From NCBI GenBank assembly GCA_902593845.1, contig CACJJV010000001.1, forward strand, positions 103,085-167,084: DNA of 64,000 bases. Reading direction: 5' to 3'. Below, piece by piece: positions 9,893 through 19,323 of this stretch; position 1 is the first letter of the stretch, and the number at the start of each line of letters is the position of its first letter. The notes beneath the pieces are model-generated. The model was not told the DNA's origin, did not search any database, and saw only the letters and a list, made by a program, of their open reading frames with translations. A program made the position numbers and the translations under genes. This DNA comes from an uncultured Pelagibacteraceae bacterium (GTDB lineage: Bacteria; Pseudomonadota; Alphaproteobacteria; Pelagibacterales; Pelagibacteraceae).

Positions 9893-11158
9893 TCAAACGG
9901 CTAACTTATAAGCAAAATTTTTACCAAGATTTTCTTTTAAATCATTATTAAATCGTGCTGCCTCCGCACCGTCAATAATTCTATGATCATAAGATAGTGA
10001 AAGTGGCAACATAGTACGTGTTACAAATTTTCCATTCATGAATACTTGTTTTTTTTCTGCTCTTCCTACTCCTAAAATAGCAACTTCAGGATAATTTATA
10101 ATTGGGGTAAAAAAAGATCCCCCAATTCCCCCTAGGCTAGTTATCGTCATAGAACCTCCGAATAACTCTTTTTTATCAATTTTAAGATCTCTACATTGCT
10201 GACTGATATTTTTTAATTCTGTGCTTATTAAAGAAATATTTTTATTATCTGCATTTCTTAATTTAGGAACCATCAAACCATGTGGTGTATCCACTGCTAT
10301 GCCAACATGATAATACTTTTTAACAGTCATTTTACCTTTTTCGATTTGATCGATTGAAGTATTAAAATTTGGAAATTTTTTTAATGATGTTGTTAATGCT
10401 TTTACGATGAAAGCTAATGGTGTAATTTTTTTTTTTTCACCAGTATATACGTCCGTAAGAGAAGTTCTAAATTCTTCTAATTCAGTTATATCAGCTTCGT
10501 CATGATTGGTTACATGAGGAATTTTTGTCCAAGAGTTCATTAAATATTTAGACGATAACTTTTTCACTCTGGGAATGTCTTTAATATCTACTTCTCCAAA
10601 ATCTGAATGAGAATACTCTAGTTCAATTTTTTGTTCAGTTGTATTTTGATCCTTGAAACTTTTATCAGATTTAGTTGCAACAAATAACTTTACATCACTC
10701 TCGGTAACCCTGCCTTGTCTTTCACTACCCGGGACTTTGTTGATATTAACTCCAAGTTCTCTCGCAAATTTTCTAACTTTTGGTGAAGCAGAAGCTATTG
10801 TAGAAAAATCTTTAATTATTATATTTTCAGACTCATCATTTTTTTTTACATCATTTTTTTTTATTTCTTTTGGTAATTGACTTTTTGGTAATTCTTGAGC
10901 ACTTGTTCCTTTTATTTCTTTCTCGCTTTCAATTTCAATAATTTTATCACCTTCAGATACCTTGTCTCCAATTTTAACGTTCAAAGAAATTATTGTTCCA
11001 TCATCAGAAGATGGTATTTCCACACTTGATTTATCACTTTCTATAGTTATCAGTGGATCATTCTTTTTTATTTTTTGACCTTTTTTAATTAAAACTTCGA
11101 TGACTTCCACATCTTTGAATTCACCAATATTTGGAACTTTTATATCTTTCTTTGACAT
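9893..11158 (-). CDS. aceF: Dihydrolipoamide acetyltransferase (pyruvate dehydrogenase E2)
   Basis: The E2 core of pyruvate dehydrogenase transfers the acetyl group from lipoyl-lysine to CoA. It has one lipoyl domain at residues 1-78 with the modified lysine at K43 in ESDKSSVEIPS. A charged Lys/Glu/Asp linker follows, then the peripheral-subunit binding domain at about 122-160 (ASPKVRKFARELG), and a catalytic domain to residue 421 with H392 in SYDHRIIDGAEAARF. The total of 421 is short for an E2 paired with an AceE-type E1 (E. coli carries three lipoyl domains), but a further lipoyl domain is fused to the neighbouring E1. The start codon overlaps the aceE stop as TAATG. No E3 (lpd) gene is nearby. 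Confidence 0.94.
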   Translation of the reverse strand: MSKKDIKVPNIGEFKDVEVIEVLIKKGQKIKKNDPLITIESDKSSVEIPSSDDGTIISLNVKIGDKVSEGDKIIEIESEKEIKGTSAQELPKSQLPKEIKKNDVKKNDESENIIIKDFSTIASASPKVRKFARELGVNINKVPGSERQGRVTESDVKLFVATKSDKSFKDQNTTEQKIELEYSHSDFGEVDIKDIPRVKKLSSKYLMNSWTKIPHVTNHDEADITELEEFRTSLTDVYTGEKKKITPLAFIVKALTTSLKKFPNFNTSIDQIEKGKMTVKKYYHVGIAVDTPHGLMVPKLRNADNKNISLISTELKNISQQCRDLKIDKKELFGGSMTITSLGGIGGSFFTPIINYPEVAILGVGRAEKKQVFMNGKFVTRTMLPLSLSYDHRIIDGAEAARFNNDLKENLGKNFAYKLAV

Positions 11159-14100
11159 TATAATTTTGTCGGCATTGGTTTATCTTTATCAATTTGATAC
11201 TTCTTTATTGCCTCTTGAGCATATTTAGATGCAATTAATTGTTCTTTAGCTAAAACACTTAGTCCATATGCAACAACATGTTCTTTATCAACCTCAAAGA
11301 ATTTCCTCAAATTTTTTCTGGTATCACTTCGACCAAATCCATCTGTTCCTAGCGAGTAAAAGCTCTTGTTAATATAAGGTCTAATTTGGTCTGAATTCAT
11401 CCTCATATAATCTGATGCAGCCAAAATTGGACCTTCAGTTTTGCCTAAACAGCTTTCAACATATGATTTTTTTGGTTCTTTCTCAGGATTTAATAAATTA
11501 TATCTTTCTACCTCTAAGCCATCTCTTCTTAATTCATTGAAACTAGTTACGCTCCAAACTTCACTATCAATTTGATATTCCTTTTGTAGAATCTCCGCAC
11601 CAGCTATCATTTCTCTTAAAATTGTGCCTGATCCTAGAAATTGAATTTTGGTTTTTTTATATTTATTAAATTCTTTAATTTTATACATTCCTTTTAAAAT
11701 GCCTTCTTCACATGATTTTTCAGTCGGCATAGCAGGATGAGGATAATTTTCGTTCATTGTTGTAATGTAATAAAAAATATTTTCTTTCTTCTCATGCATT
11801 CTTTTCAATCCTTCTCTAAAGATTGTTGCTAGTTCATAATGAAATGTTGGATCATAAGACTTACAGTTTGGAATAGTTGACGCCATTAAATGACTATGTC
11901 CATCTTGGTGCTGTAAACCTTCTCCCGCTAATGTTGTTCTCCCAGCAGTAGCACCAATTAAAAACCCTCTTGATTGACTATCTGCTCCTGCCCAAGCAAA
12001 ATCACCTATTCTTTGAAAACCAAACATCGAGTAAAAAAGATAGATAGGGATCATTTCAATATCATGATTTGTGTATGAAGTGCCTGCAGCAATCCATGAA
12101 GACATTGCACCTGCCTCGTTAATTCCTTCTTCCAAAACTTGTCCACTTTTTTCTTCTCTATATGAACTTAATTGTGCTGAGTCCTCAGGTTCATATTTTT
12201 GTCCTTCGTGAGCATAAATACCAATTTTTTGAAAAAAACCCTCCATACCAAATGTTCTCGCCTCATCAGGAATGATTGGTACTAATCTTGAGGCAACATT
12301 TTTATCTCTCAGAAGATTAGTAAGCATTCTTACTAATGCCATCGTAGTCGACATTTCTTTTTTACCTGTAGACTCCTTCATATTGTCAAAAATGTTTTTT
12401 GGAGGGGCTTTAATAGGTTTTGCATAAGTAGTTCTCTCAGGGATAAATCCTCCTAATTGAAGTCTTCTTTCTTTAATATATTTTATTTCAGGTGAGTTTT
12501 GGTCTGGCTTATAATACTCAATATTTTGCACCTGTTTATCAGTTAAAGGAACATCAAACCTGTCTCTGTAATACATCAAATCGTCTATATCTAATTTTTT
12601 AGTTTGATGTGTAGTATTTACACTCTCACCACTTTTGCCCATCCCATATCCCTTTATGGTCTTGGCAATCACAACTGTTGGGCTTCCAATATTCTTTGAG
12701 GCTTTATCATAAGCTGCAAAAACTTTGTGAGGATCATGTCCACCTCTATTCAATCTCCATATATCTTTGTCTGAAAGGCTTGAGATTAACTCTTTAGTTT
12801 CAGGATATTTGCCAAAAAACTTTTCTCGCACATAAGCTCCATCTCTTGCTTTCATCGCTTGATATTCTCCATCAACAGTTTCGTTCATAACTTTAATTAA
12901 ATGGCCAGTTTTATCGTTAGCCAATAATGGATCCCAATAAGAACCCCAAATTACTTTGATAACATTCCATCCAGCTCCTCTAAAAATACCCTCTAGTTCT
13001 TGTATGATTTTTCCATTACCCCTTACAGGCCCGTCCAATCTTTGAAGGTTACAATTGATCACAAATATTAGATTATCTAATTTTTCTCTAGCTGCTAAAC
13101 CAATTGCTCCTAAAGACTCCGGCTCATCCATTTCCCCATCTCCTAAGAAAGCCCACACTTTTCGTCCTTCATCTTTAATAAGACCCCTGTTAATCAAATA
13201 TTTCATATATCTTGCTTGATAAATAGCCAACATTGGTCCTAAACCCATTGAAACTGTAGGAAATTGCCAAAAGTTTGGCATCAGCCAAGGATGTGGGTAA
13301 GATGATAAACCTCCTGGATTAACTTCTTGTCTAAAACTATCTAATTGTTTTTCATTGAGTCTTCCCTCAAGAAATGCTCTTGCGTACATACCTGGAGCAC
13401 TATGTCCTTGAAAATAAATTAAGTCTCCTCCAAATTTATTGTTTTTTGCTCTCCAAAAATGATTCATTCCTACATCATAAAGCGTAGCCGCAGATGCAAA
13501 TGTTCCAATATGTCCTCCAAGTTCAGGAAATTTTTTATTTGCGCGAACCACCATTGCTGCGGAATTCCATCTTATCAATGACCGGATTCTTCTCTCAATA
13601 TTTTGATCACCATTTGATTTTTTCTCTTCATTTACTGGAATTGTATTTATATAGGGTGTGTTTTGTGTGTAGGGAATATTTGCACCCTCCATATAAGCTT
13701 TATTAATTAATTCCTTTATTAGATAATGGGCTCTTTGATTTCCATCTTTTTCAATTACTGCAGTGAGTGATTCTAACCATTCACCAGTTTCTAAAGGATC
13801 AATATCGTTGTCATTAACTACTTGAATTATTTCTGGTTTTTTTCTCTCAATATTATTTGTATGGATGATTTGCTCTTGTTTTTTTTCTAATGATTTTTCT
13901 GCTTCTTTAATCAAATTTTCAGTGTCTTTTGGAATAGTTTTTGTTGTAGAATATTGTTCATTTGACCCTAAAATATTCAAAATTAAATCACCTTTTGAAA
14001 CTTTATCACCTACTTTAACTTTTATTGTCTCGATTATGCCTGATAACGTTGAAGGTATTTCAACACTCGATTTATCACTTTCTATAGTAACTACTGGATC

Positions 14101-14196
14101 ATTCTTGGCAATTTTTTGCCCTTCTTTGACAAGCAATTCAATGACTTCTACATTTTCAAAGTCGCCTATATCAGGAACTAATAGTTTTTCGCTCAT
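11158..14196 (-). CDS. aceE: Pyruvate dehydrogenase E1 (homodimeric) with N-terminal lipoyl domain
   Basis: A thiamine-diphosphate enzyme that decarboxylates pyruvate and reductively acetylates lipoyl groups. At 1012 residues it is about 120 longer than a standard AceE (around 890). The excess is an N-terminal lipoyl domain (residues 1-78, lipoyl lysine K42 in ESDKSSVEIPS) plus a charged linker to about residue 130. The AceE core starts around NDNDIDPLETGEWLES and has the ThDP/Mg motif GDGEMDEPES and the family wording GHSAPGMYARAF and GRTTLAGEGLQHQDGHSH. The lipoyl module closely resembles that of the downstream E2, which suggests duplication and fusion. Transcription is aceE then aceF with a 1-base overlap. 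Confidence 0.95.
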   Translation of the reverse strand: MSEKLLVPDIGDFENVEVIELLVKEGQKIAKNDPVVTIESDKSSVEIPSTLSGIIETIKVKVGDKVSKGDLILNILGSNEQYSTTKTIPKDTENLIKEAEKSLEKKQEQIIHTNNIERKKPEIIQVVNDNDIDPLETGEWLESLTAVIEKDGNQRAHYLIKELINKAYMEGANIPYTQNTPYINTIPVNEEKKSNGDQNIERRIRSLIRWNSAAMVVRANKKFPELGGHIGTFASAATLYDVGMNHFWRAKNNKFGGDLIYFQGHSAPGMYARAFLEGRLNEKQLDSFRQEVNPGGLSSYPHPWLMPNFWQFPTVSMGLGPMLAIYQARYMKYLINRGLIKDEGRKVWAFLGDGEMDEPESLGAIGLAAREKLDNLIFVINCNLQRLDGPVRGNGKIIQELEGIFRGAGWNVIKVIWGSYWDPLLANDKTGHLIKVMNETVDGEYQAMKARDGAYVREKFFGKYPETKELISSLSDKDIWRLNRGGHDPHKVFAAYDKASKNIGSPTVVIAKTIKGYGMGKSGESVNTTHQTKKLDIDDLMYYRDRFDVPLTDKQVQNIEYYKPDQNSPEIKYIKERRLQLGGFIPERTTYAKPIKAPPKNIFDNMKESTGKKEMSTTMALVRMLTNLLRDKNVASRLVPIIPDEARTFGMEGFFQKIGIYAHEGQKYEPEDSAQLSSYREEKSGQVLEEGINEAGAMSSWIAAGTSYTNHDIEMIPIYLFYSMFGFQRIGDFAWAGADSQSRGFLIGATAGRTTLAGEGLQHQDGHSHLMASTIPNCKSYDPTFHYELATIFREGLKRMHEKKENIFYYITTMNENYPHPAMPTEKSCEEGILKGMYKIKEFNKYKKTKIQFLGSGTILREMIAGAEILQKEYQIDSEVWSVTSFNELRRDGLEVERYNLLNPEKEPKKSYVESCLGKTEGPILAASDYMRMNSDQIRPYINKSFYSLGTDGFGRSDTRKNLRKFFEVDKEHVVAYGLSVLAKEQLIASKYAQEAIKKYQIDKDKPMPTKL

Positions 14197-14296
14197 TTAA
14201 TATTTAGATCTTATACACTATATAATTTTACTTAATTGCTAATTTTAACACATTCTGCTCAATTTTTTGACACTCTTCTGAAGTATCCTTTAAAAA

Positions 14297-14407
14297 ATGA
14301 TTAAAAAGTTATTAAATACACTCTTGCAACCAAAAGAAAGCACTTACATTGATGCTAAAATTTGGATACAAAAAATTCTACTTGAAGAGAAATTCAAAAA
14401 AAATTAA
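14297..14407 (+). CDS. Small hypothetical protein, 36 residues
   Basis: A short reading frame on the + strand between the divergent side of aceE and the end of the thiolase gene. The peptide starts MIKKLLNTLLQPKES and ends LEEKFKKN, with an amphipathic helix-like middle (AKIWIQKILLEE). Its stop lies 3 bases from the convergent thiolase stop, the tight packing seen for true genes in this genome. I do not recognise it and see no clear Shine-Dalgarno site. It could be chance in AT-rich DNA; no function is proposed. Confidence 0.35.
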   Translation: MIKKLLNTLLQPKESTYIDAKIWIQKILLEEKFKKN

Positions 14408-14410
14408 TTC

Positions 14411-15586
14411 TTAAATTCTCTCAACACATATGGCTATGCCCATTCCTCCACCTATGCATAGTGTAGCGCAACCTTTATTCTTTTTCTGTTTTATCATTTC
14501 ATGAATGAGAGTGACTAATATTCTAGCACCTGATGCTCCTATAGGATGACCTAAAGCTATAGCTCCTCCATTAACATTAACTTTATTCTCATCAATATTT
14601 AACTCTCGTATTACTGCAATGCTTTGGGCGGCAAAAGCTTCATTAATTTCAAAAAGATCTATATCATTTAAATTCCATTTCGCTTTTTTAACTGCTTCAC
14701 GCACAGCCTCAATTGGTCCAAGACCCATCAAAGTTGGATCGACTCCAACTGAGGCCCATGAGATTATCTTTACTAAAGGTTGAATTGATCTTTTTTTTGC
14801 CTCTTCAAAGGTTGTTAATAATAAAGCGGCTGCACCATCATTAATTCCTGATGAGTTTCCAGGTGTCACGGTCCCATCTTTTAAAAATACTGCTTTTAGC
14901 TTGCCTAAATCTGATTTATTAAGATCTTTTCTTGGATGTTCATCTTTCTCAAGATTGATACCAGATTCATTTATTTTAATTAGTTCTTCCTTAAATCTAT
15001 TGGTATTAATTGCAATTTCTGTTTTTTTTTGTGAATTTAATGCAAAGTCATCTTGTTCAACTCGTGAAATATTAAATTTCTTTGCAACATTTTCGGCAGT
15101 TACACCCATATGATAATTATTAAATGCATCTATCAATCCGTCATTTATCATTGTATCTATCAGATGTTCTTCTAAAATTTTTTTACTATCCCGGTAAAAA
15201 ATTGAATGTGGGGCTAATGACATGTTTTCTTGTCCACCAGAAATTACATTTTTTACCTCTCCTAATTTAATTGATTGATAACCTGAGATTACAGCTCTAA
15301 GTCCAGAGCCACAAACTTGATTTACTATGTGAGCTGGTTTAGAAATATTTATACCTGCATTTATCGCAGCCTGTCTTGCAGGATTTTGGCCACCACCAGC
15401 TGTAAGTACTTGGCCCATAATTACCTCATCAATATCATTTTTACCTAATTTATTTTTTCTTAAAATTTCCCTAATAACTATTGATCCCAATTTATCTGCA
15501 CTTAATTCTTTAAGAGACCCTTTATAAGCTCCAATTGGAGTTCTGATAGCTTCTACAATTACAACTTCATTCATTGAATTATTCAT
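14411..15586 (-). CDS. Acetyl-CoA acetyltransferase (thiolase)
   Basis: A 391-residue thiolase that condenses or cleaves acetoacetyl-CoA in the cytoplasm. The catalytic set is complete: Cys92 in NQVCGSGLRAV, His347 in GHPIGASGARI, and Cys377 in CIGGGMGIA. EAIRTPIGAYKGSL near the N-terminus is the standard opening. It may be the biosynthetic (PhaA/AtoB) type, but substrate chain length cannot be fixed from sequence. No reductase, synthase or CoA-transferase partner is adjacent. MNNSMNEVV offers two starts; the first is used. Confidence 0.92.
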   Translation of the reverse strand: MNNSMNEVVIVEAIRTPIGAYKGSLKELSADKLGSIVIREILRKNKLGKNDIDEVIMGQVLTAGGGQNPARQAAINAGINISKPAHIVNQVCGSGLRAVISGYQSIKLGEVKNVISGGQENMSLAPHSIFYRDSKKILEEHLIDTMINDGLIDAFNNYHMGVTAENVAKKFNISRVEQDDFALNSQKKTEIAINTNRFKEELIKINESGINLEKDEHPRKDLNKSDLGKLKAVFLKDGTVTPGNSSGINDGAAALLLTTFEEAKKRSIQPLVKIISWASVGVDPTLMGLGPIEAVREAVKKAKWNLNDIDLFEINEAFAAQSIAVIRELNIDENKVNVNGGAIALGHPIGASGARILVTLIHEMIKQKKNKGCATLCIGGGMGIAICVERI

Positions 15587-15658
15587 AATAATTTAAATTT
15601 GTCTTAGCATTAAAATACACTAAAAAATGATATACAATAATAAATAAAATTTAAAAAT

Positions 15659-15735
15659 GCGCCTGTAGCTCAACTGGATAGAGCGCTTGGCTACGGACCA
15701 GGAGGTTCTGGGTTCGACTCCTAGCAGGCGCGCCA
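15659..15735 (+). tRNA. tRNA-Arg (anticodon ACG)
   Basis: The sequence folds as a class I tRNA. The acceptor stem GCGCCTG pairs with CAGGCGC, the D arm is GCTC...GAGC, and the T arm contains GGTTCGACTCC. The anticodon stem CTTGG/CCAGG encloses the loop CTACGGA with anticodon ACG (Arg, CGN codons; A34 is normally deaminated to inosine). A discriminator G is followed by an encoded CCA at 15733-15735. Confidence 0.97.
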
Positions 15736-15750
15736 TTAATAAGATAAATT

Positions 15751-15849
15751 ATGTTGAAATGGTTGATAAAATCTTCACTACAAATGTCTGTTATTTATTT
15801 TTTCGTAATTATTCTTATAGTTTTAATTATTTTAACTTTTATACTTTAA
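15751..15849 (+). CDS. Small single-pass membrane protein, 32 residues
   Basis: A short frame between tRNA-Arg and the thioesterase gene. The peptide begins MLKWLIKSSLQMSV, and the rest is one hydrophobic helix (IYFFVIILIVLIILTFIL) ending at the stop codon. Basic residues before the helix suggest the N-terminus stays in the cytoplasm. The stop lies 6 bases before the thioesterase start, which fits an operon. There is no strong ribosome binding site and I recognise no family. Short hydrophobic frames arise easily in T-rich DNA, so it remains uncertain. Confidence 0.4.
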   Translation: MLKWLIKSSLQMSVIYFFVIILIVLIILTFIL

Positions 15850-15855
15850 CAAATT

Positions 15856-16260
15856 ATGTCTAATTTATTTGAACAAATAAGTTTAAAGCATGGGTTTATG
15901 AAACATAATGGTGGTGTTATGTTTAGAAATATCTCTGAAAACGAATATGAATTTAAATCAGTTATTAATGAAAACCATTTGAATGCAGCAGGTATAACTC
16001 ACGGAGGATACTTGGCTGCTTTGATAGATGCTGGGGCTGGAACAGCAGCACACCGTAGTGCTCAAAATGCACCATGTGTAACAATTTCATTAGATCTTAA
16101 ATATATCGGTGCTTCAAAAATTGGTGATGAGATTATAGGACATGTAAAAATTTTAAAAAAAACAAAAACTTTAGTATTTTTATTTTGTGAATTAAAATGT
16201 AATAACAAAATAATTACATCTGCTTCTGGAGTTTGGAAAATTCTTAAAATAAAATCTTAA
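15856..16260 (+). CDS. PaaI-type hotdog thioesterase
   Basis: A 134-residue hotdog-fold acyl-CoA thioesterase. The family core THGGYLAALIDAGAG near residue 49 carries the HGG motif at the start of the long central helix. CVTISLDLKYIGASKIGDEI follows as the next strand pair, and SGVWKIL closes the fold. Members hydrolyse acyl- or aryl-CoA thioesters, often as a CoA-salvage function; the substrate is unknown here. It lies just after a possible small membrane protein gene. Confidence 0.85.
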   Translation: MSNLFEQISLKHGFMKHNGGVMFRNISENEYEFKSVINENHLNAAGITHGGYLAALIDAGAGTAAHRSAQNAPCVTISLDLKYIGASKIGDEIIGHVKILKKTKTLVFLFCELKCNNKIITSASGVWKILKIKS

Positions 16261-16434
16261 GACTTTATGTTTGATAGTAATTTGAACAGTTAATCTTATT
16301 ATGCTAAGCTAAATTTTTAAAGAATTTGAAATGAGAACTTTTAATAGAACGATTCGGTCATGTTTTAGTCTATTTTTGTTCTTTACGAGTAACTACATCT
16401 TGTAGGTAAAATATTAAATATACCAAAGATAGAA

Positions 16435-18912
16435 ATGAATAAAAATAAAATCACGGCAGTGCTTGGTCCAACAAATACTGGCAAAACTCATTTAGCAATA
16501 GAAACTATGCTCTCTTTCGATACTGGGATGATTGGTTTTCCATTAAGACTTTTAGCTAGAGAAGTCTATGACAAAGTTATTAAAAAAACTAGATATGATG
16601 AAGTTGCTTTAATAACTGGTGAAGAAAAAATTATACCTTCACATGCAAAATATTTTTTGTGCACAGTAGAGTCAATGCCAATAGATAAAGATTTAGAATT
16701 TGTAGGTGTTGATGAGATTCAAATGTGTGCAGATCATGAACGAGGTCATATTTTTACAGATAGGTTACTTAATATGAGAGGAAGTAAACTTACAATGTTT
16801 ATGGGATCCAATACAATCAAAGAAATATTTTCAAAATTAAATGATGATATAGAATTCATAGATAGAAAAAGATTATCTAAACTTACTTACTCAGGTCACA
16901 AAAAAATTTCACGTATTAATAGAAAAACGGCAATTATAGCTTTTTCAACAGAAGAAGTTTATGCAATAGCAGAATTAATACGAAGACAAAAAGGTGGGGC
17001 TGCAATTGTTATGGGATCTTTAAGTCCAAAAACAAGGAATGCACAAGTAGACTTATACCAATCAGGCGATGTTGATTTTTTAGTGGCAACTGATGCAATA
17101 GGAATGGGTATAAATATGGATTTAGATCAAGTGTATTTTTCAAATTTAAAAAAGTTTGATGGAAAAAAATTAAGAAAACTAAATCTATCCGAGATAGGCC
17201 AGATTGCTGGAAGAGCAGGTAGATATCTCAATGATGGTAATTTTGGTATCACAGGTGATTGTAAAGAAATTACAGCTGAAGAAGTTGAGCTTTTGGAAAA
17301 TCATAAGTTTGAAAACATCAGAACGTTATTTTGGAGAAATTCAGATTTAAATTTTAATAACCCCACATTGTTATTAAAATCACTTGAAGAAAAGCCAAAT
17401 AAAGACTGGCTTAGAAAGATTCATGAGTGTGAGGATGAGAAAGTTTTAAAGTATTTCTTAAAGAAAATGGACTTATATAATTTTTCAAATTTAAAAGAAA
17501 AACTGATGTTATTGTGGGAATGCTGTCAAATTCCTGACTTTGTAAAGAAAACTTACGGAAACCACATCGATGTCGTTGAAAAAGTATTCAATTTTTTAAA
17601 CAGTGATAAAGGGAAAATACCCGATAATTTTATGCATTTACAGCTTATGAAGTTAGATAAATTGGACGGAAATGTAGATTCTTTAGCGAATAGAATTGCA
17701 AATGTGAGAACTTGGTCATATGTTTCAAATAAAAACAATTGGGTCGAAAACCAAGATTACTGGATTGAAAAAACTAAATTCTTAGAGGATAAACTTTCAG
17801 ATAGACTTCATGAAGAGCTTACAAAAACATTTATTGATAAAAGAGCAAGTGTACTTGCCAGAGGTTTAAAACAAGATATGGAGTTTGATACTAAAATTTT
17901 AGAAAATAATAATGTTATGATTGATGATCAATTTATAGGTAAAATAAATGGACTTAAACTAGAACTAGATCTCAAGAAAGGAGCTTTAGAGACTGATATT
18001 AAATCTCTAAAAAAAGCTGCAAGAAAAACAATAGGACCGGAGCTTGAAAAGAGAATTCAAATTGTGATTGATACAGGTCTTGTTGAGTTAAAAAATGACT
18101 CTAGAATATATTGGAACAATGCAACAATTGGCAAGTTAATTCCTGGTAAAGATTATTTGAGCCCTAATATAGAATTATTAGTGGATGACATGTTAGAGCA
18201 AAACCAAAAAAGTAAATTAATTACTTTTTTAGAAAAATGGTTAAAGAATAAAATTTCAACAGTTTTAAAAAGTCTTTACGATTTAAAAGATTTAAAAGAT
18301 AAGAATTCATCGATAAAAGCCTTAGCTTATCAACTTTATGAAAATAATGGTGTCATTAAGAGAGATAAAGTAACTGAGTATCTAAAAAAATTAGACCAAA
18401 ATGATAGAAAAATTTTAAGAGACCTGGGTGTAAAATTTGGTAGATACCATGTCTTCTTATTTAGATTAATCAAACCAGAGCCAGTTTCGTTAAGAACACT
18501 GTTGTGGAAAAATTATAATCAAAAATACTTCAATTTAGAACCTCCAACTTTCGGTCTAAATTTCTTAAATGATAACAAAATTCAAAACAAAAATTTTATG
18601 CTACTTTGTGGATTTGAAAAATTTAATAATTTCTATATTAGAATAGACATCTTAGAGAGATTATTTGTACAAATAATAAATTCAGATAAAAAAGATATGA
18701 AGGAAATAAAGATGATACCAGAGATGTTAAATTTATTGGGATGTAATAAAGATGACTTTAAAAAACTACTTAAAGCTATGAATTATAAAATTTCAGAAAA
18801 AAATAATGAAGTTTTCTTTAAATATATCCCCAAAAAGAGAGCTAAGTTTCAAAATAAAGAGAATATTAAAGAAAATCCTTTTGGTATTCTAAAAAATTTA
18901 AATCTTAATTAA
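16435..18912 (+). CDS. Suv3-like DEAD/H-box RNA helicase
   Basis: An 825-residue superfamily 2 helicase related to the mitochondrial SUV3 group found across alphaproteobacteria. Walker A is GPTNTGKT at residues 11-18 and motif II is DEIQ at 92-95. SLSPKTRNAQVDLYQSGDVD and ATDAIGMGINM give motifs IV-V and GQIAGRAGRY motif VI. The C-terminal half (about 300-825) is a long helical region. Mitochondrial SUV3 unwinds RNA for degradation with PNPase; a similar RNA-turnover role here is inference, though pnp also occurs in this window (47650-49722). It starts a run with the TerB-like, ferredoxin and carD genes, with 2-4 bases or an overlap between them. Confidence 0.88.
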   Translation: MNKNKITAVLGPTNTGKTHLAIETMLSFDTGMIGFPLRLLAREVYDKVIKKTRYDEVALITGEEKIIPSHAKYFLCTVESMPIDKDLEFVGVDEIQMCADHERGHIFTDRLLNMRGSKLTMFMGSNTIKEIFSKLNDDIEFIDRKRLSKLTYSGHKKISRINRKTAIIAFSTEEVYAIAELIRRQKGGAAIVMGSLSPKTRNAQVDLYQSGDVDFLVATDAIGMGINMDLDQVYFSNLKKFDGKKLRKLNLSEIGQIAGRAGRYLNDGNFGITGDCKEITAEEVELLENHKFENIRTLFWRNSDLNFNNPTLLLKSLEEKPNKDWLRKIHECEDEKVLKYFLKKMDLYNFSNLKEKLMLLWECCQIPDFVKKTYGNHIDVVEKVFNFLNSDKGKIPDNFMHLQLMKLDKLDGNVDSLANRIANVRTWSYVSNKNNWVENQDYWIEKTKFLEDKLSDRLHEELTKTFIDKRASVLARGLKQDMEFDTKILENNNVMIDDQFIGKINGLKLELDLKKGALETDIKSLKKAARKTIGPELEKRIQIVIDTGLVELKNDSRIYWNNATIGKLIPGKDYLSPNIELLVDDMLEQNQKSKLITFLEKWLKNKISTVLKSLYDLKDLKDKNSSIKALAYQLYENNGVIKRDKVTEYLKKLDQNDRKILRDLGVKFGRYHVFLFRLIKPEPVSLRTLLWKNYNQKYFNLEPPTFGLNFLNDNKIQNKNFMLLCGFEKFNNFYIRIDILERLFVQIINSDKKDMKEIKMIPEMLNLLGCNKDDFKKLLKAMNYKISEKNNEVFFKYIPKKRAKFQNKENIKENPFGILKNLNLN

Positions 18913-18916
18913 AAAT

Positions 18917-19321
18917 ATGTTTTTTAAAAAAGATAATAATGAAAGTAATAATCTATCTAAAGTAGCTGCACTTTTAATTCATGCAGCTAAAATTGATGAA
19001 AATTTTTCGAAAAGTGAAGAAACAATTATAAAACAAGCTCTTTTACAAATAGGTGCGAACGATAAAAATTTAGAAAAAATATTTTTAGATGGAAAAAAAA
19101 TTGAAGAAAATTCAAATCAAATTTTAGAATTTACAAAAGAAGTAAAAAACATGGAGGAAAATGATAAAATAAAAATAGTTGAGACGCTTTGGCGAATAAT
19201 TTACTCCAATAATGAAGCAGACATTTATGAGACAAGCTTAATGAGAAGGCTAGGTGGACTGTTATATATTGACAGTAAATTGATGGGCGATATTAAAGAG
19301 AGAATTAAAAATAAAATCTGA
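18917..19321 (+). CDS. TerB-family protein
   Basis: A 134-residue all-helical protein. The N-terminal half [20 protein letters not shown] and the later [19 protein letters not shown] repeat the TerB fold, in which acidic residues (DENFS, EADIYE) form possible metal sites. Database names link TerB to tellurite resistance, but these lone copies in alphaproteobacteria have no ter operon and that role should not be assumed. It starts 4 bases after the helicase stop and ends 2 bases before the ferredoxin start. Confidence 0.7.
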   Translation: MFFKKDNNESNNLSKVAALLIHAAKIDENFSKSEETIIKQALLQIGANDKNLEKIFLDGKKIEENSNQILEFTKEVKNMEENDKIKIVETLWRIIYSNNEADIYETSLMRRLGGLLYIDSKLMGDIKERIKNKI

Positions 19322-19323
19322 TT

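Noticed and set aside
14267-14294. TTGACA...TTTAAA promoter for the 36-residue frame
   Set aside because: The -10 would lie only 2 bases before the ATG, so transcription would begin after the start codon.
16331-16405. 24-codon frame MRTFNRTIRSC... before the Suv3-like helicase
   Set aside because: It looks like the start of a signal peptide with nothing after it, has no ribosome binding site and no partner; chance is more likely.
18917-19321. Tellurite-resistance function for the TerB-like gene
   Set aside because: There are no other ter genes nearby; the fold name does not establish the function.
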